NCBI GenBank assembly: GCA_019118605.1
Contig: DWYP01000003.1
Coordinates: forward strand, 39,753-103,752
Reading direction: 5' to 3'
Source: Candidatus Alistipes faecavium
GTDB taxonomy: Bacteria; Bacteroidota; Bacteroidia; Bacteroidales; Rikenellaceae
Length of the DNA stretch: 64,000 nucleotides
Each line of letters opens with the position of its first letter. Positions within the stretch are counted from its first letter, which is position 1. Positions 1-7,830 of this stretch are shown in pieces. Position numbers and translations under genes: made by a program. Under the pieces are notes generated by a model. It worked only from the letters and a program-made list of their open reading frames with translations, was not told the origin of the DNA and did not search any database.

Positions 1-1175
1 CACTTCCCGACGGCGATCGTCTCGCCGAGGATCATCAGCTCCGAGAGGAAGAGCGGCGAGGGCGGGAAGGCCACCAGGGCGACCATGCCCGCGAGCAGTC
101 CGACGGCGCCCACGCGGTTGATGTGGATGTAGTCGCCGATGCGGTTGATGCGGTATCCGTTGTAGACCTGGCGCACGACGGCCATCTGCAGGAAGAGGCT
201 GCTCTTGATGAAGGTGTGGCATACGACGTGGAACACCGCGGCCCAGACGCCGATTCCGCCGATGCCGAGCCCGAGGGCGGCGATGCCCATGTTCTCGACC
301 GTCGAATACGACAGGAACCGCTTGTAGTTGTTCGTGCGGCGCAGGAAAAGGGCCCCGATGACGAGCGACAGCACGCCGACGATCACGAGCACGGAGCGCA
401 CCCAGGGGAATACCTCGCTCGCGGACAGCAGCCGGTAGACGCGCAGCAGGGCGAGGAATCCGGCGTTGACCAGTCCCGTGGAGATCAGCGCCGAGGCGGG
501 CGAGGGGGCCGCGAAGTTGGCGTCGATGCCCACGGTGTGGAGCGGGAAGAGCTCGATCTTGCAGCTGTAGCCGCAGAGGATCAGCAGGAAGGCCGTCTTC
601 AGGTAGAGGGCGTTGGCCCCGGGCACGGCCGCCGCGACGGCCTCGTACTGGAGCGATTCGCACTTCGTGGCCGCGGCCAGCAGCAGGATGCCCAGGTAGG
701 CCATGGCGATGCCCGTGGAGCATACGAAGACGTATTTCCACGCCGCCTCGAGCGAGTGCCCCGTGCGGCGGTGGTAGACGATGCCCGCGGCGCAGAGGGT
801 CGTGGCCTCGAGGAAGATCCACGTCACGGCGAGGTTCGAGGCGAAGTAGGCCCCGGCGATGGCCGTCGTCAGGAGCATCACCAGCGCCGAGTAGGTGCGG
901 ATGTGCCGCAGGTCGTTGCCGCGCAGGTAGGCCTCCGAATGGAAGTAGGCGAAGCCCGAAACGATGCAGAGCAGCACGTAGAAGAGCGTGCCCGCGGCGT
1001 CGAAGGCGAACCATTCGGTCGACGCCGTGCCGTAGAGGCCTCCGGCGAGTATCGCCGCGGCGAAGGCCGCCTGCACGGCGTAGAAGAGAATGCCCGCGAG
1101 GAAAAGCTGCCGCTCGCGGCGTACGGCGAGGGTCGCCGCGGCGATCAGAATGCTTGCGATGAGGTATGCGATCAT
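1..1175 (-). CDS. Hydrogenase-4 subunit F-like proton-pumping membrane protein (partial)
   Basis: The 3' end lies beyond the left edge, so only about 391 codons are visible. The start is the ATG at 1175, four bases after the preceding gene stops. The product is almost wholly hydrophobic with many membrane helices. It carries antiporter-family signatures in order: KIELFPLHTVG, SPASALIS, YSTVENMGIAALG and HTFIKSSLF. These match the HyfF/NuoN type of proton-translocating subunit. With the three genes upstream it forms the membrane arm of a hydrogenase-4 or formate-hydrogenlyase-like complex in the inner membrane. The soluble hydrogenase or dehydrogenase subunits would be expected past the edge, so the electron donor and acceptor cannot be judged here. 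Confidence 0.85.
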   Translation of the reverse strand, partial: MIAYLIASILIAAATLAVRRERQLFLAGILFYAVQAAFAAAILAGGLYGTASTEWFAFDAAGTLFYVLLCIVSGFAYFHSEAYLRGNDLRHIRTYSALVMLLTTAIAGAYFASNLAVTWIFLEATTLCAAGIVYHRRTGHSLEAAWKYVFVCSTGIAMAYLGILLLAAATKCESLQYEAVAAAVPGANALYLKTAFLLILCGYSCKIELFPLHTVGIDANFAAPSPASALISTGLVNAGFLALLRVYRLLSASEVFPWVRSVLVIVGVLSLVIGALFLRRTNNYKRFLSYSTVENMGIAALGLGIGGIGVWAAVFHVVCHTFIKSSLFLQMAVVRQVYNGYRINRIGDYIHINRVGAVGLLAGMVALVAFPPSPLFLSELMILGETIAVGK

Positions 1176-1179
1176 GGCG

Positions 1180-1809
1180 TCAGTCCTTTACGTGGGTGAG
1201 CGAGTCGGCATCGTCGGCGTGGAGCTTGCTGTCGATCTTCATGAAGAAGATCCCCAGCATGAGCACCGAGATGAGGATGTCGAGCAGGATGGCGAAGTTG
1301 ATCAGCAGCGGCATCTCCACGCCGATGGCCGTCGAGAAGAGGAACACGCCGTTCTCGATGACCAGGAATCCGATCATGTGGGAGAAGATCCGCTGGCGCA
1401 GGACGATCAGGATCAGTCCGCTCAGCAGGGCGTAGAGCGCCACGCCGAAGAAGACCAGGTCGACCGTCGAGTCGGCGATGCAGTAGGTCAGCGAGGCGCT
1501 CGCGGCCAGGGCCACGAGCGAGAGGAGCAGCGACCCCGACTGGGGCGATCCCGAACGGTAGACGCGGTTGGTCTTCGTGCGGCGGATCACCGCGAAGAGC
1601 AGCCCGGGAACCAGAATGCCCTTGAAGAGCAGCGTCTCGAGGCAGATGAACGTGAGCTCCGCGGGGTTGATGGCGTGCAGGCGCACCAGCGCGATGGCGA
1701 AGAGCAGCCACCCCTGCAGGCCGATCAGCGAGGCGAAGTTGCGGAAACGCTCCGTAATCGAGAGGTAGACGAGCGTCACGACGTAGAGGATGATCAGCGG
1801 CAGAATCAT
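1180..1809 (-). CDS. Hydrogenase-4 subunit E-like membrane protein
   Basis: A 209-residue integral membrane protein with about six or seven hydrophobic helices and short loops. The C-terminal half (around FSHMIGFLVIENGVFLFSTA) resembles the NuoK-like part of HyfE, which helps form the proton channel of hydrogenase-4-type complexes. It overlaps the preceding hyfC-like gene by four bases (1806-1809), indicating translational coupling. The next gene starts four bases after its stop. Position between HyfC-like and HyfF-like genes is the main support, since HyfE proteins diverge strongly. A very similar reading would be an MrpC/NuoK-like subunit, which gives the same role. Confidence 0.75.
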   Translation of the reverse strand: MILPLIILYVVTLVYLSITERFRNFASLIGLQGWLLFAIALVRLHAINPAELTFICLETLLFKGILVPGLLFAVIRRTKTNRVYRSGSPQSGSLLLSLVALAASASLTYCIADSTVDLVFFGVALYALLSGLILIVLRQRIFSHMIGFLVIENGVFLFSTAIGVEMPLLINFAILLDILISVLMLGIFFMKIDSKLHADDADSLTHVKD

Positions 1810-2720
1810 TGGATACCGATATTAAGTTGCAGCAGGTAGGCCGTGAAGAAGAGCAGGGCGGCCAGCGCCATGATGGTCAGGATGAAGGTTGTGTTGCGTG
1901 CGAGCTTGTTGCGGGCCTGCGTCGACTCCACGACGCCCACCGACACCCCGGTGAGCACCACGGCCAGCGGCGCGGCGACCCACCAGCGCAGCCCGAACGT
2001 TGCGGCCGCGGCATTGGCCGCGAGCATCGACAGCGCGCCGCACTTCAGCCACCCGGCCATCTTGATGTAGGCCAGATCGACGCCGCAGTAGTCCAGGCAC
2101 ATCACCTCGTGGATCATCGTCAGCTCGAGGTGCGTGCGGGGGTCGTCGACCGGCACGCGCCCGCTTTCGGTGAAGACGATCTTCGTCAGCACGTAGGCCG
2201 CGAAGAGCAGCACGATAATCAGCTGCACCTCGCGGGGCAGTCCGTCGTCGAAGATCTCGGCGAAGGAGGTGTAGCCCGAGAGCAGGGCCAGCGTGCCGAG
2301 GGTCAGCAGCAGCGCCGGCTCGACGAGCATGCCGTAGAGCGCCTCGCGGCTGGCGCCCATTCCCTCGAACGAACTCCCGGTGTCCATCGCTGCGAGGATC
2401 AGCGCCGTGCGCCCGAGGGCCAGCAGGTAGGCGAAGGCCACCAGGTCGCCGTCGAAGGAGAGCAGCGGAGCAAGATCCCCCACGGGTACGAAGAGCGCGG
2501 CGACGAACGCCGCCCCGAGGTAAACCGAGGGCACGGCGCGGAAGAGCGCCGTGGTGGTCGTGGAGTAGACGGCGTCCTTGCGCAGGAGCAGGCGCAGGTC
2601 GTAGAGGTGCTGGGCGAAGCGGATGCCCTTGCGCCCCGCGAGCCGGGCCCGGGTGCGGTTGATCACCCCCGGGATGCAGAGGGCCGCCAGCAACAGAAGA
2701 AGGGTATTGAGCAGTGCCAT
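1806..2720 (-). CDS. Hydrogenase-4 subunit C-like (NuoH-type) membrane protein
   Basis: A 304-residue protein with about eight membrane helices, homologous in pattern to NuoH/HyfC/EchB. This subunit anchors the membrane arm to the soluble electron-transfer module in complex I and group-4 hydrogenases. The diagnostic loop is FTESGRVPVDDPRTHLELT, followed by TMIHEV, with the conserved acidic residues expected at the quinone or proton-coupling site. It starts five bases after the HyfB-like gene ends and overlaps the HyfE-like gene by four bases, so all are probably made from one transcript. It cannot be told from sequence alone whether the complex evolves hydrogen or pumps protons with another partner. 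Confidence 0.85.
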   Translation of the reverse strand: MALLNTLLLLLAALCIPGVINRTRARLAGRKGIRFAQHLYDLRLLLRKDAVYSTTTTALFRAVPSVYLGAAFVAALFVPVGDLAPLLSFDGDLVAFAYLLALGRTALILAAMDTGSSFEGMGASREALYGMLVEPALLLTLGTLALLSGYTSFAEIFDDGLPREVQLIIVLLFAAYVLTKIVFTESGRVPVDDPRTHLELTMIHEVMCLDYCGVDLAYIKMAGWLKCGALSMLAANAAAATFGLRWWVAAPLAVVLTGVSVGVVESTQARNKLARNTTFILTIMALAALLFFTAYLLQLNIGIQ

Positions 2721-2725
2721 CGGCG

Positions 2726-4714
2726 TCAGATGATGTTAAGGATCGACAGAAGGAATACCAGTGCGAGGAACGCCAGGGCGAAGAGCACGTAGTGGTTGAT
2801 CTTTCCCGTGCGCAGGCGCATGACGCGCTGGTTGATTACACGCAGCAGCTCGACCCACCACGCCGAGAAGAGGCGTCCGATGCGGTCGCGGTACCCGATT
2901 TCGAAGGTGTGCGCGTCGGGGAAGATCTCTCCCTTGCCCACGGGGGATCCGTCGCCGCTGCTCTGCGTGAGCGGCCGCGCGATGGACTGCAGCCCCTCGG
3001 AGAAGGATTCGCCCGTGTACTGCATGCGCACGTTCGGGGAGGTGAAGCCGCAGCCCCACGTGGGCCCCGACGTGACGCGCCGCGTGCGGAGCATCCTGCG
3101 GCGGATCCACAGCAGGATGCCGACCACGCAGAGCAGCAGCCAGGCCGTGCGTCCCACGGCCGTAAGGGTCGGGGTGAGGAGCCATTCCGCGGCGTCGGAG
3201 GGCGTGCGGACGAAGAAGTCGGCGGCACGCGTCGCCAGGCCGACCGCCGCGCCCGGGAAGAGCCCCACGAAGAGAATGCCCGCCAGCGGCAGGGCCATGG
3301 CCGCGATGCGCGTGTTGTCGGCCTCCGAGGCTTCGGCGACCTCGTGCGTGCGGGGTGACCCGAGGAAGACCGTGCCGTAGAGCTTCGTGAAGGCCAGGAC
3401 GACGCCTCCGCCGATCAGCGCCAGAGCCGCCAGTCCGGCCGCCGAGGCGAGGATGTTGCTTCCCGAGGCGATGCCGTCGAGCATCCCGAGGTAGATGAGC
3501 AGCTCGGAGACGAAGCCGTTCAGCGGCGGCAGGGCGCAGATGGCCGCCGTGCCCGCGAGGAAGAGGATCGCCGTGAGGGGCATGTGGCGGGCCAGGCCTC
3601 CGAGGCGGTCGAGCGACGTGGTGTGCGTCTGCGAGAGGACGTTCCCGGCGCCGAAGAAGAGCAGCGCCTTGAAGAGCGAGTGGTTGAGCGTGTGCATCAG
3701 GGCCCCCGCGATGCCGCACAGGGCGACCATCGGGTTGCCCGCGGCCTTGCCCAGCGCGGCGATGCCCGCACCGATGAGGATCACGCCGACGTTCTCGATC
3801 GAGGAGTAGGCCAGCAAGCGCTTGACGTCGTTCTGCGTCGCGGCGAGGAGCACGCCCCAGACGCCCGTGACGATTCCCGCGACGAGGAGCACGACGCCCG
3901 CCGTGTGCAGTGCGGGCAGGTCGCCCAGAGCCCCCGTGATGCGGATGATTCCGTAGACGCCCGTCTTGATCATCACGCCCGACATGAGGGCCGAGACGTG
4001 CGACGGCGCCGCGGGGTGCGCCTCGGGGAGCCACACGTGCATCGGGAACATGCCGGCCTTCATGCCGAATCCCGCGAGGAAGACGACGTAGAGCGGCATG
4101 GCCGGATGGCTGCGGAAGTAGTCGGCCAGCGAGGCGAAGGAGCCCGAACCGCAGACGGCGTCGAGGCGTACGAACCCGATGACCAGCAGCACGAATCCGA
4201 TGTGCATCATGATCAGGTAGGAGAGCGCCGCACGGGCCACCTCGCGCCGTTGGGCGTCGTAGAGGACGAGCAGGAACGACGCCACGGTCATCAGCTCCCA
4301 GAAGAAGAGGAACGAGAAGCCTCCGTCGGAGCACACGACGCCGAGCATGGCGTAGCACATCACCGTCAGCGAGGCGTAGTGCAGCGACACGTGGGCCGGG
4401 GATTTCGCGGGCAGCGTGTGGGCGAGGTATCCGCGCGAGTAGAGCGTGGCGGCGACGCTTCCCACCGAGATAATGATGACGAAAAAGGCCGAGAGGGGAT
4501 CCATCGACCCCGTGTCGCCGCCGAAAAGCGTGCCGCCGACCGACCAGAGCAGCGGTACGCCGCCGCCCGCCAGGACGAGCGAGGCGCGGATCACGCCCCA
4601 CAGGGCGCCGACGGAGACCAGTCCCAGGGCCGTCCAGGCCTTGCAGCGCAGCGGCGCCGCGAAGATCGCCGCGGCGGTGAGGATCAGAAACAGAAGCGTG
4701 TAGAAAAACAGCAT
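2726..4714 (-). CDS. Hydrogenase-4 subunit B-like proton antiporter
   Basis: A 662-residue polytopic membrane protein of the NuoL/MrpD/HyfB antiporter family, and the first visible gene of the hyf-like operon. The Proton_antipo_M core shows LFFWELMTVASFLLVLYD, HVWLPEAHPAAPSHVSALMS followed by GVMIKTGVYG, and LLAYSSIENVGVILIG. The C-terminal part is longer and carries a hydrophilic segment (TSGPTWGCGF to GYRDRIGR), as is usual for HyfB. It would move protons across the inner membrane as the complex turns over. The 63-base gap to rsmE upstream shows no clear promoter, so the operon may be read through from rsmE. Confidence 0.85.
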   Translation of the reverse strand: MLFFYTLLFLILTAAAIFAAPLRCKAWTALGLVSVGALWGVIRASLVLAGGGVPLLWSVGGTLFGGDTGSMDPLSAFFVIIISVGSVAATLYSRGYLAHTLPAKSPAHVSLHYASLTVMCYAMLGVVCSDGGFSFLFFWELMTVASFLLVLYDAQRREVARAALSYLIMMHIGFVLLVIGFVRLDAVCGSGSFASLADYFRSHPAMPLYVVFLAGFGMKAGMFPMHVWLPEAHPAAPSHVSALMSGVMIKTGVYGIIRITGALGDLPALHTAGVVLLVAGIVTGVWGVLLAATQNDVKRLLAYSSIENVGVILIGAGIAALGKAAGNPMVALCGIAGALMHTLNHSLFKALLFFGAGNVLSQTHTTSLDRLGGLARHMPLTAILFLAGTAAICALPPLNGFVSELLIYLGMLDGIASGSNILASAAGLAALALIGGGVVLAFTKLYGTVFLGSPRTHEVAEASEADNTRIAAMALPLAGILFVGLFPGAAVGLATRAADFFVRTPSDAAEWLLTPTLTAVGRTAWLLLCVVGILLWIRRRMLRTRRVTSGPTWGCGFTSPNVRMQYTGESFSEGLQSIARPLTQSSGDGSPVGKGEIFPDAHTFEIGYRDRIGRLFSAWWVELLRVINQRVMRLRTGKINHYVLFALAFLALVFLLSILNII

Positions 4715-4777
4715 GTCGGAGTGTTGTGTATGAGTGTCGGGCCGCGGGCGGTTTCCCGCAGCCGCTGTATGCGTTTT

Positions 4778-5506
4778 TTAGTCGTCGGCAGAAAGCTGGT
4801 TCACCGTTGCGGCCATGACCACCGCCGCGAGGGCTGCGGTCTCGGTGCGCAGGCGCTGCGGCCCGAGGGTGATCTCCTCGAATCCGTTTGCGAGGGCCAG
4901 GGCGATCTCCTCGGACGAGAAGTCCCCTTCGGGTCCGATGAAGATTTCGGCCGACTCCCCGGGGCGGAGCGTGCGGGCCAGGAAGGCCTTCTCCTCCGAG
5001 CCGTGCGCCGGGGCGCAGTGGGCGATCAGCCGCCGCCCTTCGAAGGGGCGCAGGACTGCCTCCCGGAACGGCGTGAGGGGCTGCAGCTCCGGACGGTAGG
5101 CCTTCAACGACTGCTTCATCGCCGCGGTGATGATCTTTTCGCCCCGCTCGGGCTTGAAGATCCTCCGTTCGCTGTGCGCGGCGTCGAGCGGGAGGATGCT
5201 CGTGACGCCCACCTCGGTGGCCTTCTCGAGGAACCATTCGAACCGCTCGGGGTTCTTCGTCGGCGCCACGGCCATCGTCAGCCGGTAGGGCATCTTCTCG
5301 AATTCGTGCCGTGCGGCGACCACCTCGACGCGGCAGCCGCGCGGGTCGGCCTCGGCAATCGCGCATTCGTAGAGCGTCCCGCGTCCGTCGGTGATGTGGA
5401 TCCGGCTGCCGCGCCCGAGGCGCAGCACGCGGATGCAGTGTTTCGACTCCTCCTCGCTCAGCGTATGGTGCGGGGGGCGGATATCCGGTGCGTAAAAGAG
5501 TTGCAT
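4778..5506 (-). CDS. rsmE: 16S rRNA (uracil1498-N3)-methyltransferase RsmE
   Basis: A 242-residue SPOUT-class methyltransferase that would methylate N3 of U1498 in 16S rRNA using S-adenosylmethionine. The knot motifs FIGPEGDFSSEEI and TLGPQRLRTETAALAAV near the C terminus are typical of RsmE, and the N-terminal HCIRVLRLGRGSRI segment fits its PUA-like RNA-binding domain. Length is normal for the family. It starts with ATG at 5506 and is divergent from the M3 peptidase gene. A likely Bacteroidetes-type promoter lies at 5573-5604 on this strand. The hyf-like operon begins 63 bases downstream. Confidence 0.95.
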   Translation of the reverse strand: MQLFYAPDIRPPHHTLSEEESKHCIRVLRLGRGSRIHITDGRGTLYECAIAEADPRGCRVEVVAARHEFEKMPYRLTMAVAPTKNPERFEWFLEKATEVGVTSILPLDAAHSERRIFKPERGEKIITAAMKQSLKAYRPELQPLTPFREAVLRPFEGRRLIAHCAPAHGSEEKAFLARTLRPGESAEIFIGPEGDFSSEEIALALANGFEEITLGPQRLRTETAALAAVVMAATVNQLSADD

Positions 5507-5542
5507 GGTTGTGGCGGGCTGTTGTTTTTATGGAAATTTGTG

Positions 5543-5550
5543 TACCTTTG
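5543..5550 (+). promoter_or_regulatory. -7 element of the first M3 peptidase gene
   Basis: TACCTTTG matches the Bacteroidetes -7 consensus TAnnTTTG exactly. A TTG lies 18 bases upstream (5522-5524) as a possible -33 element. The start codon at 5599 is about 48 bases downstream. The region also holds the divergent rsmE promoter, so the two transcripts would start close together. Confidence 0.6.
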
Positions 5551-5572
5551 TAACTCGTTCCCTTCAGCGCCG

Positions 5573-5604
5573 CAAAGGTACATAAAATAACACGATAGAT
5601 GAAA
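5573..5604 (-). promoter_or_regulatory. Promoter of rsmE
   Basis: On the minus strand TTTC (5601-5604), a 20-base spacer and TACCTTTG (5573-5580) match the Bacteroidetes promoter pattern with one mismatch in the -33 box. The -33 box overlaps the first codons of the divergent peptidase gene. The predicted leader to the rsmE start at 5506 is about 60 bases. Confidence 0.6.
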
Positions 5605-7785
5605 CCTATTTTAGGATTATTCGCAACACTTTTTCTGGCCATGACCTCCGTATCCTGCCAGTCGGAGAAGACGGTGGGCGCAAACCCCTTCTTCGAGGCC
5701 TGGGACACGCCCTTCGGCGTCCCGCCCTTCGACCGCATCCGCCCCGCACATTTCCTTCCCGCCCTCGAGCGCGGGATGTCGCTGCACGACGCCGAGATCG
5801 ACGCCATCACGTCGAACAACGACGAGCCGACCTTCGAGAACGTCATCCTCGCCTACGACAATTCGGGCGGGATGCTCGATCAGGTGGCGCTGATCTTCGG
5901 CATGCTCTGCGAGGCGGAGAACACCCCCGAAATGCAGGCGCTGCAGGAGGAGGTGATGCCTCTGCTCGCGGCCCATTCGGACAAGATACGGCTCAACGAA
6001 CGCCTCTTCGAGAAGGTTCGCGCCGTCTATGACCGGCGGGAGACCCTCGAGCTGGATGCCGAGCAGCTGCGGCTGCTCGAGAAGACCTACCGGTCGTTCG
6101 TGCGCGCCGGGGCACTGCTCGACGCCGAACAGAAGGCCCGCCTGAAGGAGATCAACGAGGAGCTGTCGCTTGCGGCCGTGAAGTTCGGCCAGAACCTCCT
6201 GGCCGAGAACAGCGGTTATGTGATGCTGCTCGAGTCCGACCAGCTCGACGGACTGCCCGTCAATGTCCGCGATCTGGCCGCCGAGACGGCCAGGCAGATG
6301 GGCAAGAAGGGTAAGTACGCCTTTACGCTCCAGAAACCGAGCCTGATTCCCTTCCTGACCTACTCCTCCGACCGCAAGCTGCGCGAGGAGCTCTACACGG
6401 CCTACCTGAACCGCTGCAACCGCGGCGACGAACACGACAACAAGCAGCTCATCAACGATTTCATCCGCCTGCGCACCGAAAAGGCCCACCTGCTCGGATA
6501 CCCCTCTTATGCGGCCTACGTCATCGACGACGAGATGGCCCGCACGCCCGAGGCGGTCTATGCGCTGCTCGAGGAGATCTGGGCCCCGGCGCTCGAAAGC
6601 GCCCGCAAGGAGCTCGCCGAGATGCAGGAGCTCTTCGCCCGGGACGTGCCCGACGGGGAGTTCGCATCATGGGACTGGTGGTACTACGCCGAGAAGATCC
6701 GCAAACAGAAATATGCCCTCGACGAGGACATGCTGCGCCCCTATTTCTCGCTCGAAAACGTGCAGAGCGGCATCTTCTATCTGGCCAACCGCCTCTACGG
6801 CATTACCTTCCAGCCGATTCAGGTCCCGGTCTACCATCCCGAGGCCCTGGCCTACGAGGTTCTCGACGCCGACCAGTCGCACCTCGGGGTGCTCTATTTC
6901 GACTTCTTCCCCCGCGACGGAAAGGGGCAAGGGGCCTGGTGCGGCAACTACGTGGAGCAGACCTACAGGGACGGACGGCGCGTGGCGCCCGTCGTCTCGA
7001 TCGTCTGCAATTTCACCCGTCCGGCCGGGAACACCCCCGCACTGCTGACCCTCGACGAGGCCGAGACGCTCTTCCATGAGTTCGGGCATGCCCTGCACTT
7101 CCTCTTCCACGACGTGAAATACCGCGGACTCACGGAGGTCGAGGGCGACTTCGTGGAGCTTCCCTCGCAGATCATGGAGAACTGGGCCTTTACGCCCGAG
7201 ATGCTGCGCCAGTACGCCGTGCACTACCGCTCGGGAGACGTCATCCCGCAGCACCTGATCGACAAGATGCGTCGCAGCGAGCTCTTCAACCAGGGCTTCA
7301 TGACCACCGAGCTGATTGCCGCGTCGCTCTCCGACATGGACATCCACTCGATCAGCGAATACACGCCCTTCGATCCGATGGCCTTCGAACACGAGGCCCT
7401 GGCCGTGAAGCGCGGACTCATCCCGCAGATCGAGCCCCGCTACCGCTACCCCTACTTCTCGCACATCTTCGACGGAGGATATTCGGCGGGCTACTACTTC
7501 TATACGTGGGCCGAGGTGCTCGACAAGGATGCCTTCGAGGCCTTCCGCGAGAGCGGCGACCTGTTCAACAAGCAGATTGCCGACGACTTCCGCCGCAAGA
7601 TCCTTGCGCGCGGCGGCTCGGAGGACGGCATGACCATGTACCGCGCCTTCCGCGGCAAGGAGCCCGACAAGCGGGCCATGCTGCGCGGTCGCGGGCTGTG
7701 GAGCGATCCCGAACCCGCCGATTCGCTCGCCGCGGCGCCCGCATCGCCGGAAGGCTCCCGCCCCGGGGCCGTTTCCGGGAACTGA
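5599..7785 (+). CDS. dcp: M3-family zinc peptidase lipoprotein (Dcp-like), copy 1
   Basis: A 728-residue zinc metallopeptidase of family M3, closest in layout to peptidyl-dipeptidase Dcp, which removes dipeptides from the C termini of oligopeptides. The signal peptide ends in a lipobox with Cys20 (TSVSC), so the enzyme should be membrane-anchored in the periplasm or outer membrane. The active site HEFGH spans about residues 493-497, and the downstream FVELPSQIMENW segment supplies the usual third-ligand region. The C-terminal tail (DSLAAAPASPEG) is low complexity. A paralogue follows directly (7831-9948), so this is a tandem duplication. A Bacteroidetes-type -7 box lies at 5543-5550. Confidence 0.93.
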   Translation: MKPILGLFATLFLAMTSVSCQSEKTVGANPFFEAWDTPFGVPPFDRIRPAHFLPALERGMSLHDAEIDAITSNNDEPTFENVILAYDNSGGMLDQVALIFGMLCEAENTPEMQALQEEVMPLLAAHSDKIRLNERLFEKVRAVYDRRETLELDAEQLRLLEKTYRSFVRAGALLDAEQKARLKEINEELSLAAVKFGQNLLAENSGYVMLLESDQLDGLPVNVRDLAAETARQMGKKGKYAFTLQKPSLIPFLTYSSDRKLREELYTAYLNRCNRGDEHDNKQLINDFIRLRTEKAHLLGYPSYAAYVIDDEMARTPEAVYALLEEIWAPALESARKELAEMQELFARDVPDGEFASWDWWYYAEKIRKQKYALDEDMLRPYFSLENVQSGIFYLANRLYGITFQPIQVPVYHPEALAYEVLDADQSHLGVLYFDFFPRDGKGQGAWCGNYVEQTYRDGRRVAPVVSIVCNFTRPAGNTPALLTLDEAETLFHEFGHALHFLFHDVKYRGLTEVEGDFVELPSQIMENWAFTPEMLRQYAVHYRSGDVIPQHLIDKMRRSELFNQGFMTTELIAASLSDMDIHSISEYTPFDPMAFEHEALAVKRGLIPQIEPRYRYPYFSHIFDGGYSAGYYFYTWAEVLDKDAFEAFRESGDLFNKQIADDFRRKILARGGSEDGMTMYRAFRGKEPDKRAMLRGRGLWSDPEPADSLAAAPASPEGSRPGAVSGN

Positions 7786-7830
7786 CGATCCCTTTCCGAA
7801 CGAAGAAACCGAAAATCCTGGAATTCCTGT

